The translations under genes and the position numbers were made by a program. A stretch of DNA of 64,000 nucleotides from CAZADA01 sp964568975 (GTDB lineage: Bacteria > Pseudomonadota > Alphaproteobacteria > Caulobacterales > Maricaulaceae). The notes beneath the pieces were generated by a model that was not told the DNA's origin, did no database searches, and saw only the letters and a program-made list of their open reading frames with translations. The DNA lies in assembly GCA_964568975.1 (NCBI GenBank), contig CAZMSO010000009.1, positions 24,194 through 88,193 on the forward strand. The letters run 5' to 3'. Shown here one piece after another: positions 1 through 8,245 of the stretch. Positions within the stretch are counted from its first letter, which is position 1. Every line of letters begins with the position of its first letter.

Positions 1-12
1 GAGCGTGGTCAT
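1..12 (-). CDS. 5' start of a gene cut by the window edge, coupled to crtI
   Basis: On the minus strand the crtI stop TGA (11-9) lies inside an ATGA overlap: an ATG at 12-10 begins a new frame reading M-T-T-L before the window ends. Such 4-bp overlaps are the usual sign of translational coupling and occur repeatedly in this window. In carotenoid operons crtI is very often followed by phytoene synthase crtB, so crtB is the natural guess, but only four codons are visible and the identity is inference from context alone. Confidence 0.35.
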
Positions 13-1547
13 GCCGCTCCCATTGGCGCGCGCAGCGTGGCGGGGTCCGGGGCGACGGCGTCGAGCACCCGCGCTGAGGAGATCACCCCCGGCACGCCGG
101 CGCCTGGATGGGTGCCCGCGCCGACGAGAAAGAGGCCCTCCACCTCCTCGCTCTTGTTGTGCGGGCGAAACCACGCGCTTTGAAACAGCTGCGGCTCGAG
201 CGAAAACGCCGCGCCCTTGACCGACAACAGGCGGTCGCGGAAATCCTGGGGCGTGAGCATGCGCGAGGTCACGACCGCCTCGCCGAGCCCCGGCGCGACG
301 GTCTCTTCTAAGCGGCGCTCAACCGCCTGGCGGTAGGTCTCTGCGAAGGTCGCCCACTCCACCCCGCTTTCGAGATGCGGCACCGGCGCAAGCACATAAA
401 ACGCATCGCATCCATCCGGCGCGAGGGACGGATCGCTCGCCGTCGGGCGATGCAGATACAAGCTGAAATCATCGGCAAGCGTTTTGCGCGTGAAGATGTC
501 GCGTAAGAGGCCCTGATAGCGCGGGCCGAGCACCATGGTGTGGTGATAGACGTCGTCAAACCGCCGATTGGTCCCGAAATACCACACAAACAGGCTCATG
601 GAGTAACGCGCGCCAGCCAGCCGCTTATCCGTCCAGCGCGCGCGCGGATGCTGTGACAACAGCTCGCTGTAGGTCCAGGCCGCATCCGCGTTCGACACCA
701 CAATGTCTGCAGCGACCGTCTCCCCCGACGCCAGGCGCACGCCCGCGGCCCGCCCGCTTTCGACGAGGATCTGGCTCACTTGCGCGCCATAGCGCAGCAC
801 ACCGCCCTGGCCCTCAATCAGCCCCACTATGCCCTGCACCAACGCGCCCGTGCCGCCCACGGCGTAATGGACGCCGTGTTTGCGTTCCAAATGAGCGATG
901 AGGCAATAATACGCCGTAGTCGTGAGCGGATTGCCGCCAATCAATAAGGGATGAAAGCTGAAGGCGAGGCGCAGCTTCGGGCTTTTAAAGTAGTCGGAAA
1001 CCTTCGCATAAACGGTGCGATAGCCTTGCAAACGGATCAGATCCGGCGCTGAGCGCAACAGCACGCCCAGTTCATGGAAAGGCTGATCCACCAGCTCCTC
1101 AAAGGCGACTTTAAAGATCGCTTCGCTGGCTTTCATATAGCGGTCGAAACCCGCCAAATCATTGCGGTCGATGCGCGCCACTTCCTGACGCATGGCGTCC
1201 AAATTGGCGAAGTATTGAAAGACATCGCCATCGTCGAAGCGGATTTTGTAAAACGGGTCGAGGGGCTTGAGCGTGATGTCGTCAGCCAGGCGCCGCCCGC
1301 ACAAGCTCCACAGCTCTTCCAACAAATAAGGCGCAGTGATGATTGTCGGCCCCGCATCGAACGTGAAGCCGTCCTGGCGAAACACATAAGCGCGCCCGCC
1401 AGGGGCGTCTAAGCGCTCCAGCACCGTCACGCGGTAGCCGCGCGCGCCCAAGCGCACCGCCGCCGCTAAGCCGCCAAAGCCCGCGCCGATCACCACCGCG
1501 TGGGGGCGATGATCGCTGTCCTCGTCGCGCATGGGCCTGATCTCCAC
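9..1547 (-). CDS. crtI: Phytoene desaturase CrtI
   Basis: FAD-dependent desaturase that introduces double bases into phytoene to give neurosporene or lycopene in carotenoid synthesis at the inner membrane. The 512-residue product has an N-terminal dinucleotide-binding motif (VVIGAGFGGLAAAVRLGARG, about residues 18-37), the GGRA motif after the first helix, and the family C-terminal signature GAGTHPGAGVPGVISSA near residue 480. Length is typical of bacterial CrtI. The frame starts at 1547, but an internal Met at codon 6 (1532) is equally possible. The 3' end overlaps the start of a following gene. A TGT-N12-ACA palindrome lies 28-45 bp upstream and may control it. CrtN/CrtD relatives share the fold, so the exact desaturation number is not certain. 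Confidence 0.93.
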   Translation of the reverse strand: MEIRPMRDEDSDHRPHAVVIGAGFGGLAAAVRLGARGYRVTVLERLDAPGGRAYVFRQDGFTFDAGPTIITAPYLLEELWSLCGRRLADDITLKPLDPFYKIRFDDGDVFQYFANLDAMRQEVARIDRNDLAGFDRYMKASEAIFKVAFEELVDQPFHELGVLLRSAPDLIRLQGYRTVYAKVSDYFKSPKLRLAFSFHPLLIGGNPLTTTAYYCLIAHLERKHGVHYAVGGTGALVQGIVGLIEGQGGVLRYGAQVSQILVESGRAAGVRLASGETVAADIVVSNADAAWTYSELLSQHPRARWTDKRLAGARYSMSLFVWYFGTNRRFDDVYHHTMVLGPRYQGLLRDIFTRKTLADDFSLYLHRPTASDPSLAPDGCDAFYVLAPVPHLESGVEWATFAETYRQAVERRLEETVAPGLGEAVVTSRMLTPQDFRDRLLSVKGAAFSLEPQLFQSAWFRPHNKSEEVEGLFLVGAGTHPGAGVPGVISSARVLDAVAPDPATLRAPMGAA

Positions 1548-1574
1548 TCCCGTGCGTCTGGGTTCGCGCGCACG

Positions 1575-1592
1575 TGTCAGCCGAACTGGACA
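1575..1592. promoter_or_regulatory. TGT-N12-ACA palindrome, PpsR/CrtJ-like operator
   Basis: The sequence TGT (1575-1577), 12 bases, ACA (1590-1592) matches the operator pattern known for the redox/light repressor PpsR/CrtJ, which controls carotenoid and bacteriochlorophyll genes in photosynthetic alphaproteobacteria. The dyad extends outward to GTGTC-N10-GACAC. It lies in the gap between divergent crtI and fliI, 28-45 bp before the crtI start, where a repressor could block transcription. Only one copy is seen, while PpsR sites often come in pairs. The functional claim is inference. Confidence 0.4.
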
Positions 1593-1705
1593 CTATCAAC
1601 GCACCGCCCTGAGGCCAAGCCGGCGGCGCTCCGGCCGCGCGGCGCGCCGCCGGGGGTGACGCGCCGATGGGGCGTGACGCGCCAGTTTAATCGCGAACGC
1701 GTAGC

Positions 1706-3310
1706 GTGTCGGGCATGCATGTTTTCGACACCCTCGCCACCCAAATCCGCCGCATGCCCGGCCCCCGCTGGCGCGGTGAAATTGTGGGCGCTTCCGGGCT
1801 CACCCTTGAAGCCGTCGGCCTCGCGCGCGTTTTGGCCGTCGGCGACCGCTGCGCCGTGGTGGGCCGCGGCGGCGCGCGCATTCCCTGTGAAGTGGTCGGC
1901 GCCCGCAATGGCCGCTCCGTGCTGATGGCGCTGGGACGCATTGAGGGCGTCGCGCCCGGCGCGCCGGTGGTGTTTGACGGTCAAGGCGCGACAGTGCGCC
2001 CCGCCGACGCCTGGCGCGGGCGCGTGCTCAACGCGCTTGGCGAGCCGGTGGACGGCGCCGGCCCGCTGCCGGAGGGCGATTACGTCGCGGATTTGCGCGG
2101 CACGCCGCCGCCGGCTTACGCGCGTCGCCGCGTCGGGGAGCGTATGAACACGGGCGTGCGGGTGATTGATCTCTTCACGCCGATTTGCCGGGGACAGCGC
2201 CTGGGCGTCTTTGCGGGCTCCGGCGTCGGCAAGTCGACGCTGTTGTCGATGTTTGCGCGCAACGCCAATGCGGATGTGAACGTCATCGGTCTGATCGGTG
2301 AGCGCGGGCGTGAGGTGCGCGAGTTCATTGAGCGCGATTTGGGGCCGGAGGGCCTGGCGCGCTCCATCGTGGTGGTGGCCACATCAGACGAAAGCCCGCT
2401 GATGCGGCGCAACGCGGCGCTGTTGACGCTCGCGGCGGCGGAAGATCAGCGCAAGCGCGGCCGGCATGTTTTCTTGATGATGGACAGCGTCACCCGCTAC
2501 GCCAACGCCCTGAGGGAGATCGGCCTCGCCTCCGGGGAGCCGCCCTCCACGCGGGGTTATCCGCCCAGCGTCTTTGCTGAGCTCGCTGCGCTGCTTGAGC
2601 GCGCGGGTCCGGGCTTGAAGGGCCAGGGCGATGTCTCGGCCGTGTTTACGGTCTTAGTGGACGGCGGGGATATGGATGAACCCGTGGCGGACGCCGCCCG
2701 CGGCATTTTGGACGGGCATGTGGTGTTGTCGCGCGCGATCGCCGAACGCGGCCGCTATCCCGCTGTCGATGCGCTGAAATCTGTCTCGCGGGCGCTGCCG
2801 GATTGCGCGTCGCCCTATGAGAATGAGCTTTTAAAGAAAGCGCGCGCGCTGATGGCGCTTTACGCCGACAACGAAGAATTGATCCGCATCGGCGCCTACC
2901 AAAAGGGCTCCAATGACGCCCTTGACGAGGCGATCGAACGCTGGGCGGCGATGGAGGATGTGCTCTCCCAACGTCGCAACCAAACCGACACCGTGGAGGC
3001 GGCGTTCGCCGCGCTTGAAGCTGCGCTCGCTGCGGAAGGGGTGACCGTGATGGATGAGGGCGCGGAGGCGCAATGGCGCGAGGCGCGCCGCGCCGCGCGG
3101 GCCGCCGCCGAAGCCCACCGCGCGAGCGACCCCGGCGATGAGGCGCCCCGCGACGGCGGGCCGCCGGACACGGACGCAATGAGCGATCGCGACGCCTCAG
3201 CCCCCCATGTCGCGGAGCGTGACGGCGACGACCTCACCCTCGACCTCACGGCCGAGCCGGGTCCGGAGCTGACCGGCCCGGCGCAGCTGCCACCCCCCGC
3301 CGACGCTTAG
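1706..3310 (+). CDS. fliI: Flagellar export ATPase FliI with long C-terminal tail
   Basis: ATPase of the flagellar type III export apparatus, related to F1 beta subunit. Visible: Walker A GSGVGKST at residues 171-178, the P-loop region LIGERGREVREF at about 196-207, Walker B HVFLMMD (254-260) followed by SVTRYANALREIG, and GEPPSTRGYPPSVF. FliI is usually about 440-450 residues; this one is 534, the excess being an acidic, Ala/Pro/Asp-rich tail after about residue 445 with no recognisable fold. Start is GTG at 1706; an ATG three codons on (1715) is an alternative. No fliJ follows: the next gene is convergent and overlaps the stop by 4 bp. The gene stands alone on its strand, beside motAB and flgFGAH. 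Confidence 0.95.
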   Translation: MSGMHVFDTLATQIRRMPGPRWRGEIVGASGLTLEAVGLARVLAVGDRCAVVGRGGARIPCEVVGARNGRSVLMALGRIEGVAPGAPVVFDGQGATVRPADAWRGRVLNALGEPVDGAGPLPEGDYVADLRGTPPPAYARRRVGERMNTGVRVIDLFTPICRGQRLGVFAGSGVGKSTLLSMFARNANADVNVIGLIGERGREVREFIERDLGPEGLARSIVVVATSDESPLMRRNAALLTLAAAEDQRKRGRHVFLMMDSVTRYANALREIGLASGEPPSTRGYPPSVFAELAALLERAGPGLKGQGDVSAVFTVLVDGGDMDEPVADAARGILDGHVVLSRAIAERGRYPAVDALKSVSRALPDCASPYENELLKKARALMALYADNEELIRIGAYQKGSNDALDEAIERWAAMEDVLSQRRNQTDTVEAAFAALEAALAAEGVTVMDEGAEAQWREARRAARAAAEAHRASDPGDEAPRDGGPPDTDAMSDRDASAPHVAERDGDDLTLDLTAEPGPELTGPAQLPPPADA

Positions 3311-3837
3311 AACTTCTGAGAGTATGCGACCATCAGGCCCTGCAAGTCGTTTTGCAGCGTGTAGTCCGCTCGCACGCCATTGCGGCGGCTGAGATTGAAC
3401 TCTCCGCCCACGCCGAACAGAAAGTCGGAATCGCCGTCGCCCTCCTCGTCGCCGGCCACCTCCGTGCGCACGCGCGTGCGCGCAATGCCGACGCGGGCGA
3501 AGGCGTCCCACCGCGGGGCCAGCTCTTTGATCAGGCGGGCGTTGCCCGACAGCGAATAGACGACGCGGTTGTCCGCCTCGCCCGCTTCTTCGCCATCGAC
3601 GCCGATGAACAGCTCGCCCTCATAGGCGACCGCGTCGATCACCTCCCGCAGCGCGCCTTGGATCGGAAACTCATAACCACCGCGGCCGACAACGCCAAAG
3701 GTGTCGACGTCGTCCTCAAGCATGAAGCCAAGACCGGCGTCACCGTAAAACATGCCCTCGCTGGTTTGCGCAAAGGCCGGCGCAGCGACAAGCACCGCAC
3801 TGACGCCCAACGACGCCGCAACAACTTGATGTCTCAT
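3307..3837 (-). CDS. Small outer-membrane beta-barrel protein, paralogue 1
   Basis: The frame is open back to 3966, but ATG at 3837 fits best: it is preceded by a GGGGA ribosome site and starts a clear signal peptide (MRHQVVAASLGVSAVLVAAPAFAQ). The mature 150-residue chain has alternating Gly/aromatic strands (FYGDAGLGFMLEDDVDTFGV, YEFPIQ, GVRADYTLQND) and ends in phenylalanine, as expected for BamA recognition of an OMP. It looks like the OmpA/Opa-type eight-stranded outer membrane barrel family. It is about the size of and clearly similar to its upstream neighbour (4067-4627), so the pair arose by tandem duplication. Function is unknown. The stop overlaps that of convergent fliI by 4 bp. 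Confidence 0.8.
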   Translation of the reverse strand: MRHQVVAASLGVSAVLVAAPAFAQTSEGMFYGDAGLGFMLEDDVDTFGVVGRGGYEFPIQGALREVIDAVAYEGELFIGVDGEEAGEADNRVVYSLSGNARLIKELAPRWDAFARVGIARTRVRTEVAGDEEGDGDSDFLFGVGGEFNLSRRNGVRADYTLQNDLQGLMVAYSQKF

Positions 3838-4066
3838 CGACGATTGTCCCCTATCGATACAATGATTGCGCGAAAGGCTGCTTCCCGCGGAGAAACCCCA
3901 TATCGATCGACGCGACATCTGAGGTTTCACTCTCACGAGCACCACTACGAACACAACCCGACGCAATCAACACAGCTTTAGCAGCTCACAAGCGACAAAC
4001 CGCAGTGAAATCTTAACAGCGGTCTTCACGGTTTCTCTGGACCATCTGAGACCAGACGCAAAAGCC

Positions 4067-4627
4067 TTAGAAATCGCGGGTATACGAGAGCATCAAGCCT
4101 TCGAGGTCGTTTTGGGTCGTAAAGTCCGCCCGGACGCCCGATTTTTGGGTCAGCTTGTACTCGCCGCCCACGCCCAACAGGACGTCGGTCTCGCCGTCCG
4201 TGTTGTCATTGGCGAAGAAGGGGCCGCTGAAATCTGAACGCAATGACGCGCGCGCCACGCCCAAACGCGCAAAGCCCTCGATCCGCGGTGTAAACCGCTT
4301 AATCGCGCGCACGCTGCCCGATCCGACAAAGCGCACTTTGTTGTCGACTTCGCCGCCCGGCACGTCTTCTTCTTGGCCGAAGACGCCGTAAAACAGCTCC
4401 GCCTCATACGCGAGGGCATCGATCAGCTCCTCCACCGTGCGCGGGGCGCGGTGCTCATAGCCGAACCGACCGACAATGCCGAACGTGTCGAAGTTGTCTT
4501 CCAGCTGCACGCCGCCGCCGAGATCGCCGTAGAAAAATCCATCTGCACCCGCGTGCGTTTGCCCGAACGCCGGCGTCGCCGCCAGGGCCAGGCTCGCGCC
4601 AATCACAGCCGTCATGGTCAGTTTCAT
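4067..4627 (-). CDS. Small outer-membrane beta-barrel protein, paralogue 2
   Basis: ATG at 4627 is chosen because GGGGTG lies about nine bases upstream and the product then begins with a good signal peptide (MKLTMTAVIGASLALAATPAFGQ); the longer frame from 4687 adds residues unlike a signal. Mature part about 163 residues with OMP-like alternating strands, ending YTRDF with terminal Phe. It matches paralogue 1 along its whole length: FFYGDLGGGVQLEDNFDTFG against MFYGDAGLGFMLEDDVDTFG, GVRADFTTQNDLEGLML against GVRADYTLQNDLQGLMV. Both genes read the same way, 229 bp apart. It is downstream of motB (202 bp) but need not share its transcript. Confidence 0.8.
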   Translation of the reverse strand: MKLTMTAVIGASLALAATPAFGQTHAGADGFFYGDLGGGVQLEDNFDTFGIVGRFGYEHRAPRTVEELIDALAYEAELFYGVFGQEEDVPGGEVDNKVRFVGSGSVRAIKRFTPRIEGFARLGVARASLRSDFSGPFFANDNTDGETDVLLGVGGEYKLTQKSGVRADFTTQNDLEGLMLSYTRDF

Positions 4628-4829
4628 CACAAGTCGCACCCCAAAAGTCTGCGCGCCGGAACGCGCCGGTTTCATCGCTATCGCCATGGGAGCAAGCCTA
4701 CGTCAGACCTTTGCTCTGTTTCGGGCGGTATTCAGATTTTGAGACGAAATCAAGACGATCGCGCGGCGGCCGGGGCAGACTGCCGCCACGACGTCTTAAG
4801 TGCTCTTTAAGGAATCGCGAAGGCCGCGG

Positions 4830-5702
4830 CTACGGCGCCTCAATGAGGCCGAGGCTGGGGGCTGGCCGGCGCAACACCGCGATCGTAACCCGGCGATGGC
4901 GCGCGGCGCTGGGATCGCGCGATTGCAAGGCGTCGCGGGGACCTGCGCCCTCCAGCCGCGCGACGCGATCGCCGGCGAGCCCCGCCTCCACCAAAGCGCG
5001 CCGGGCGGCGCGGGCGCGGTCGACGGACAAGTCGAGATTGTCATAGCGGCGATCATTCGTCGGGGCGGCGTCGGTGTGGCCCGTGAGGCGGATCTCATTA
5101 GGGGCGCGCTTCAACGCCGAGCCGACAATGGCCACCAGCGCTTCGGCCCGCGACGTCAGCCGCGCCCGGCCCGCCGCGAACATCGGCCGGCCGGGCTGGT
5201 CCATAATGTCGATCAAGAGGCCGTCTTGCGTCTGGCGAAACGCGACGGAGTTCAACGCCGCCGTGCCGTGCGCCGCGACAATGGCGGCACGCAAATCCGC
5301 CTCCACGGCTTCCAACGCCGCGCGTTCGCGCTCCTCATCGCGGGCGTCGCCGGTGCCGAACTCACGCAAAGACGGAGGCGAGGCGACTGGAAAGGCCGTC
5401 TCGCCGCGCGCGGAGGGCGACGTCATCGCGCCAATGGTGTCCACCGAGCGTCCCGCCAGCGGCGCCTCCGCACCGGAATTCGCCCGCGACACCGAGGCGG
5501 GGTTGAAGTAATCGGCCAGCATGTCGCGCTGTTCATCTGTGGAGGCCGCGCCGATCCACAGCAGCAGGAAAAACGCCATCAGCGCGGTCGCGAAATCGGC
5601 GTAGACAATCTTCCAATTGCCGTGACCGCTATCCTCGCTTTCGTCCGCGCGGACGCGCTTGCGCGCGAGGGCGACAACGGCGGTTTCGTTTTTGCGACGC
5701 AT
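4830..5702 (-). CDS. motB: Flagellar motor stator protein MotB
   Basis: Inner-membrane stator subunit that anchors the proton channel to peptidoglycan. The 290-residue product has a charged cytoplasmic N-terminus, one membrane helix (about residues 31-51) containing the essential proton-carrying Asp36 in the motif VYADFATALMAF, a plug/linker region, and a C-terminal OmpA/MotB peptidoglycan-binding domain (about 150-275) with LTGHTDAAPTNDRRYDN and the DLSVDRARAARR helix. A GGAGG ribosome site precedes the ATG. It lies 20 bp after motA on the same strand, as expected for a motAB operon. Confidence 0.93.
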   Translation of the reverse strand: MRRKNETAVVALARKRVRADESEDSGHGNWKIVYADFATALMAFFLLLWIGAASTDEQRDMLADYFNPASVSRANSGAEAPLAGRSVDTIGAMTSPSARGETAFPVASPPSLREFGTGDARDEERERAALEAVEADLRAAIVAAHGTAALNSVAFRQTQDGLLIDIMDQPGRPMFAAGRARLTSRAEALVAIVGSALKRAPNEIRLTGHTDAAPTNDRRYDNLDLSVDRARAARRALVEAGLAGDRVARLEGAGPRDALQSRDPSAARHRRVTIAVLRRPAPSLGLIEAP

Positions 5703-5722
5703 GGGCGGCCTCCGCGCCGGGA

Positions 5723-6607
5723 CTACGCCGCCGCTCGCGCCGCCTGCGGCCCGGCTCCAGGCGGGCGCGTGGCGGCTTCAACGGCGTCAAAGCTGGGTTG
5801 CACGTCTTCCGTGAGAACTTTGCGCGCAAACTCGACCGCGATTTGCGGGGGGGCGCCATTGAGATAAGCAATCAAGCCGGCCTTCAGGCTCACATAGACG
5901 CTCAGCTCCGCCTCCGTGCGGTGGCGGATGGCCATGGCCAAGGGCGTGACGACGCCATACGCAAGAATCACGCCCAAAAACGTGCCGACCAACGCGCCGC
6001 CAATCATAGCGCCAAGAACTTCCGGCGCTTGATTGATGTAGCCCATGGCTTTGATAACGCCGAGTACGGCCGCGACAATGCCGAGGGCCGGCAAGGTGTC
6101 GGACATGCTTTCGACGGATTTCACGACACGGCGGTTTTGCTTGGAGAAGGTGTCGATCTCTTCGTCCATCAGGGCTTCGAGTTCGTGGGGCCGTTCCGAC
6201 CCGAGCGAAATCAGACGCACATAATCACACAAGAATTGGATGGCGCGGGTCTGGGCCGCCGCCCGCGGGAACCGCCCGAAGAGTTCGCTGTCGCCGGGGT
6301 TCTCGACGTCGTTCTCCACCGCCGCGACGCCCTTCGACTTCATATGCCGGAACAACGCGAACAGCAGCGACAGCATCGCTAAATGATCTTCCGGCTTCAG
6401 CCGGTCGCCCGTCGCCACCCGCATCACCTCTTTCGCAACGGCGGCGATCAGCGCGCGGGGGTTGGCGATGATGAAGGCGCCGAAGGCCGCCCCGCAAATG
6501 ATCACCACTTCATAGGGCTGCCAGAGCACCTGGGTGTTGCCGCCCAGCGCCGCGAAGCCGCCAAGAACGCTGGCGACGATGATTGCAAAGCCGATAAACA
6601 AAGTCAT
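5723..6607 (-). CDS. motA: Flagellar motor stator protein MotA
   Basis: Inner-membrane subunit of the MotA/MotB proton channel that drives flagellar rotation. The frame is open to 6673, but ATG at 6607 is preferred: it follows GGAG by seven bases, begins a membrane helix (MTLFIGFAIIVASVLGGFAA) as in MotA, and overlaps the previous gene's stop as ATGA. Four hydrophobic helices are visible, two near the N-terminus and two near residues 180-250 (LPALGIVAAVLGVIKAMGY, GGALVGTFLGVILAYGVVTP), with the charged cytoplasmic loop between them (FRHMKSKG, LISLGSERPHELEALMDEEI). Length 294 is normal. Confidence 0.94.
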   Translation of the reverse strand: MTLFIGFAIIVASVLGGFAALGGNTQVLWQPYEVVIICGAAFGAFIIANPRALIAAVAKEVMRVATGDRLKPEDHLAMLSLLFALFRHMKSKGVAAVENDVENPGDSELFGRFPRAAAQTRAIQFLCDYVRLISLGSERPHELEALMDEEIDTFSKQNRRVVKSVESMSDTLPALGIVAAVLGVIKAMGYINQAPEVLGAMIGGALVGTFLGVILAYGVVTPLAMAIRHRTEAELSVYVSLKAGLIAYLNGAPPQIAVEFARKVLTEDVQPSFDAVEAATRPPGAGPQAARAAA

Positions 6608-8052
6608 GAGGGCGCTCCTGACAAATCCCCGCCGTGCTCCAGCGCGCGCACCGCGCTTTCCAACGCGCTCCACCGAGCGTCTAACCGCGTGAGGGCCGCG
6701 CGCGCATCCACCGCCGGCATCGGCGGCGGCGCGAGGCGCGGCGTCGCGGGCGGCGCAAAAAATGGACTGAAGTCAAAGGTCGCGCTGGGCCCGCCCGCCA
6801 CAGCCGGGCGCGCATCAGCGCGCACTAACGCGCCACGGTTCGCTTGGGCCTCAAGCGCGGCGAGAGCCGCGGCCCGGCGCTCGGGCGCTGTGTCGGGATC
6901 GGCGTCAGTCAGCGCGACCACCTCCTCCAACAAATCAGCCGCCAACAGCGCGTCCAGATGCACCAGATCCGCGCCCAACCCACCAAAAGGCGTCGCCGCG
7001 TATGGCCGCACATGGGCGTAAAGGTCGATCCGCCGCCCAAGCCCGATTTCCGGATACCGGTCTTCCACGAACACCGCCTCCAACACCGCGTCGAGCCGCG
7101 TCGCCGCCAAACGCGCCTGGGCGTCGCGGGCACCGCCGTCATAACGCTTCGACACCCGCGCGAGGGCGTGGGCCGCGCCCACAGGCTCGCCCGCGAAGAG
7201 ATAAGCGCGCCCGAGCGCGGTCAGCGCGGCCGCAGCCACGTGCTCGCCCGGCCAATCAATCAACAACGCCTCAAGGGTGCGCGCCGTCTCCGCCGGCGTG
7301 GCGCGCCCCTCCGCCCACACCAGCGCTGCGGTCCTCAACCGCGCCATGGCCGGCCAGCGCCCGCGGCCCTGGGCCTCAGCATAGGCGGCGAGCGCGGCTT
7401 CCACATCGTTCACCGCTTCGGCCGCGCGACCGCGGGCATACGCCGCGCCGGCGGGGCTCGCCCGGCGCGCGGCGAGCGCGGCGAACACGCTGATCACACG
7501 CCGCGCGCCGGCGTCCGCGGCCGCCTCCGTCAGCGCGGGCGCATACCGCCCTTGGGCCCAGAACGGCGCCGCCTCCGCCCCCGCCGCAGCCGCCTCCAGC
7601 GCCGCCGCCGCCACGGGCCGCCCGGCCTCAGCGGCCGCGCCGGCGTGAATGAACGCCGCCAGGGACTCAGTCGCCGTCACGGAATCATTCGCCGTCAGAG
7701 CCGGAGCGCGCGCATCCTCGCGCGTTAAGCCGCGGGCCCGCATAATGAGATCATAAAGCGGCTCGCGACTCGGATCCGCGAGTCCGGCGATATCCAGCGC
7801 CGCCGCCGCTTCCGGCAGGAAGCCCAACCGCCAATACATCTGCGCAAGCCCGCGGCCCGCGGCGCCCACCGCTGCGTCGTCGCCAGCCTCCAGCGCCGCG
7901 CCGAGGGCGGCCACACGCCTCGCACGCTCGCGCATGGCGTCGTGCGGCGGTCCGGGCGCGACCTCATGCGCGACACCATCCGGGGCGCTGAGCGCCGGGC
8001 TCGGCCACGCCAGCACAATGGCGGCGATGAAAAGAGTGACAGCGCGAAGCAT
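6604..8052 (-). CDS. Secreted repeat-like protein coupled to motA
   Basis: Not a family I can name with confidence. ATG at 8052 gives a clean signal peptide (MLRAVTLFIAAIVLAWPSPALSA); the frame is open to 8085. The mature chain is alanine-rich and made of helical pairs resembling TPR or similar alpha-solenoid repeats (for example MYWRLGFLPEAAAALDIAGL, LIDWPGEHVAAAALTALGRAYLFAGE). The C-terminus is proline-rich and ends in a short coiled-coil-like helix. The stop overlaps the motA start (ATGA), so it is translated with the stator genes. A periplasmic partner of the motor or of MotB is a reasonable guess, in the manner of MotC/MotE in other alphaproteobacteria, but this is inference. Confidence 0.7.
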   Translation of the reverse strand: MLRAVTLFIAAIVLAWPSPALSAPDGVAHEVAPGPPHDAMRERARRVAALGAALEAGDDAAVGAAGRGLAQMYWRLGFLPEAAAALDIAGLADPSREPLYDLIMRARGLTREDARAPALTANDSVTATESLAAFIHAGAAAEAGRPVAAAALEAAAAGAEAAPFWAQGRYAPALTEAAADAGARRVISVFAALAARRASPAGAAYARGRAAEAVNDVEAALAAYAEAQGRGRWPAMARLRTAALVWAEGRATPAETARTLEALLIDWPGEHVAAAALTALGRAYLFAGEPVGAAHALARVSKRYDGGARDAQARLAATRLDAVLEAVFVEDRYPEIGLGRRIDLYAHVRPYAATPFGGLGADLVHLDALLAADLLEEVVALTDADPDTAPERRAAALAALEAQANRGALVRADARPAVAGGPSATFDFSPFFAPPATPRLAPPPMPAVDARAALTRLDARWSALESAVRALEHGGDLSGAPS

Positions 8053-8245
8053 GCCCAAACAGTCGCCCGCACGCGTAAACCGCATTCCAAAGGCGGCATC
8101 TTCGACAAAACTCCGTCAAATCCCATACAGACGCGCGGGCCGACGCGGCGGGTGAGGATTGCCCCCATTTTGAACTTCAACGTCCGTGTAAACCCGCGCA
8201 CCAACGGTGGTGAGGTCTGTCTAAAGGTGCATTCCGGAGACGCCC

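Noticed and set aside
4800..5867. 355-codon plus-strand frame opposite motB
   Set aside because: Shadow of motB, which has clear motifs; the product is Arg-rich and featureless.
8086..8245. Sigma-54 promoter before flgF
   Set aside because: I looked for the TGGC-N9-TGC pattern expected for class III flagellar genes and did not find it.
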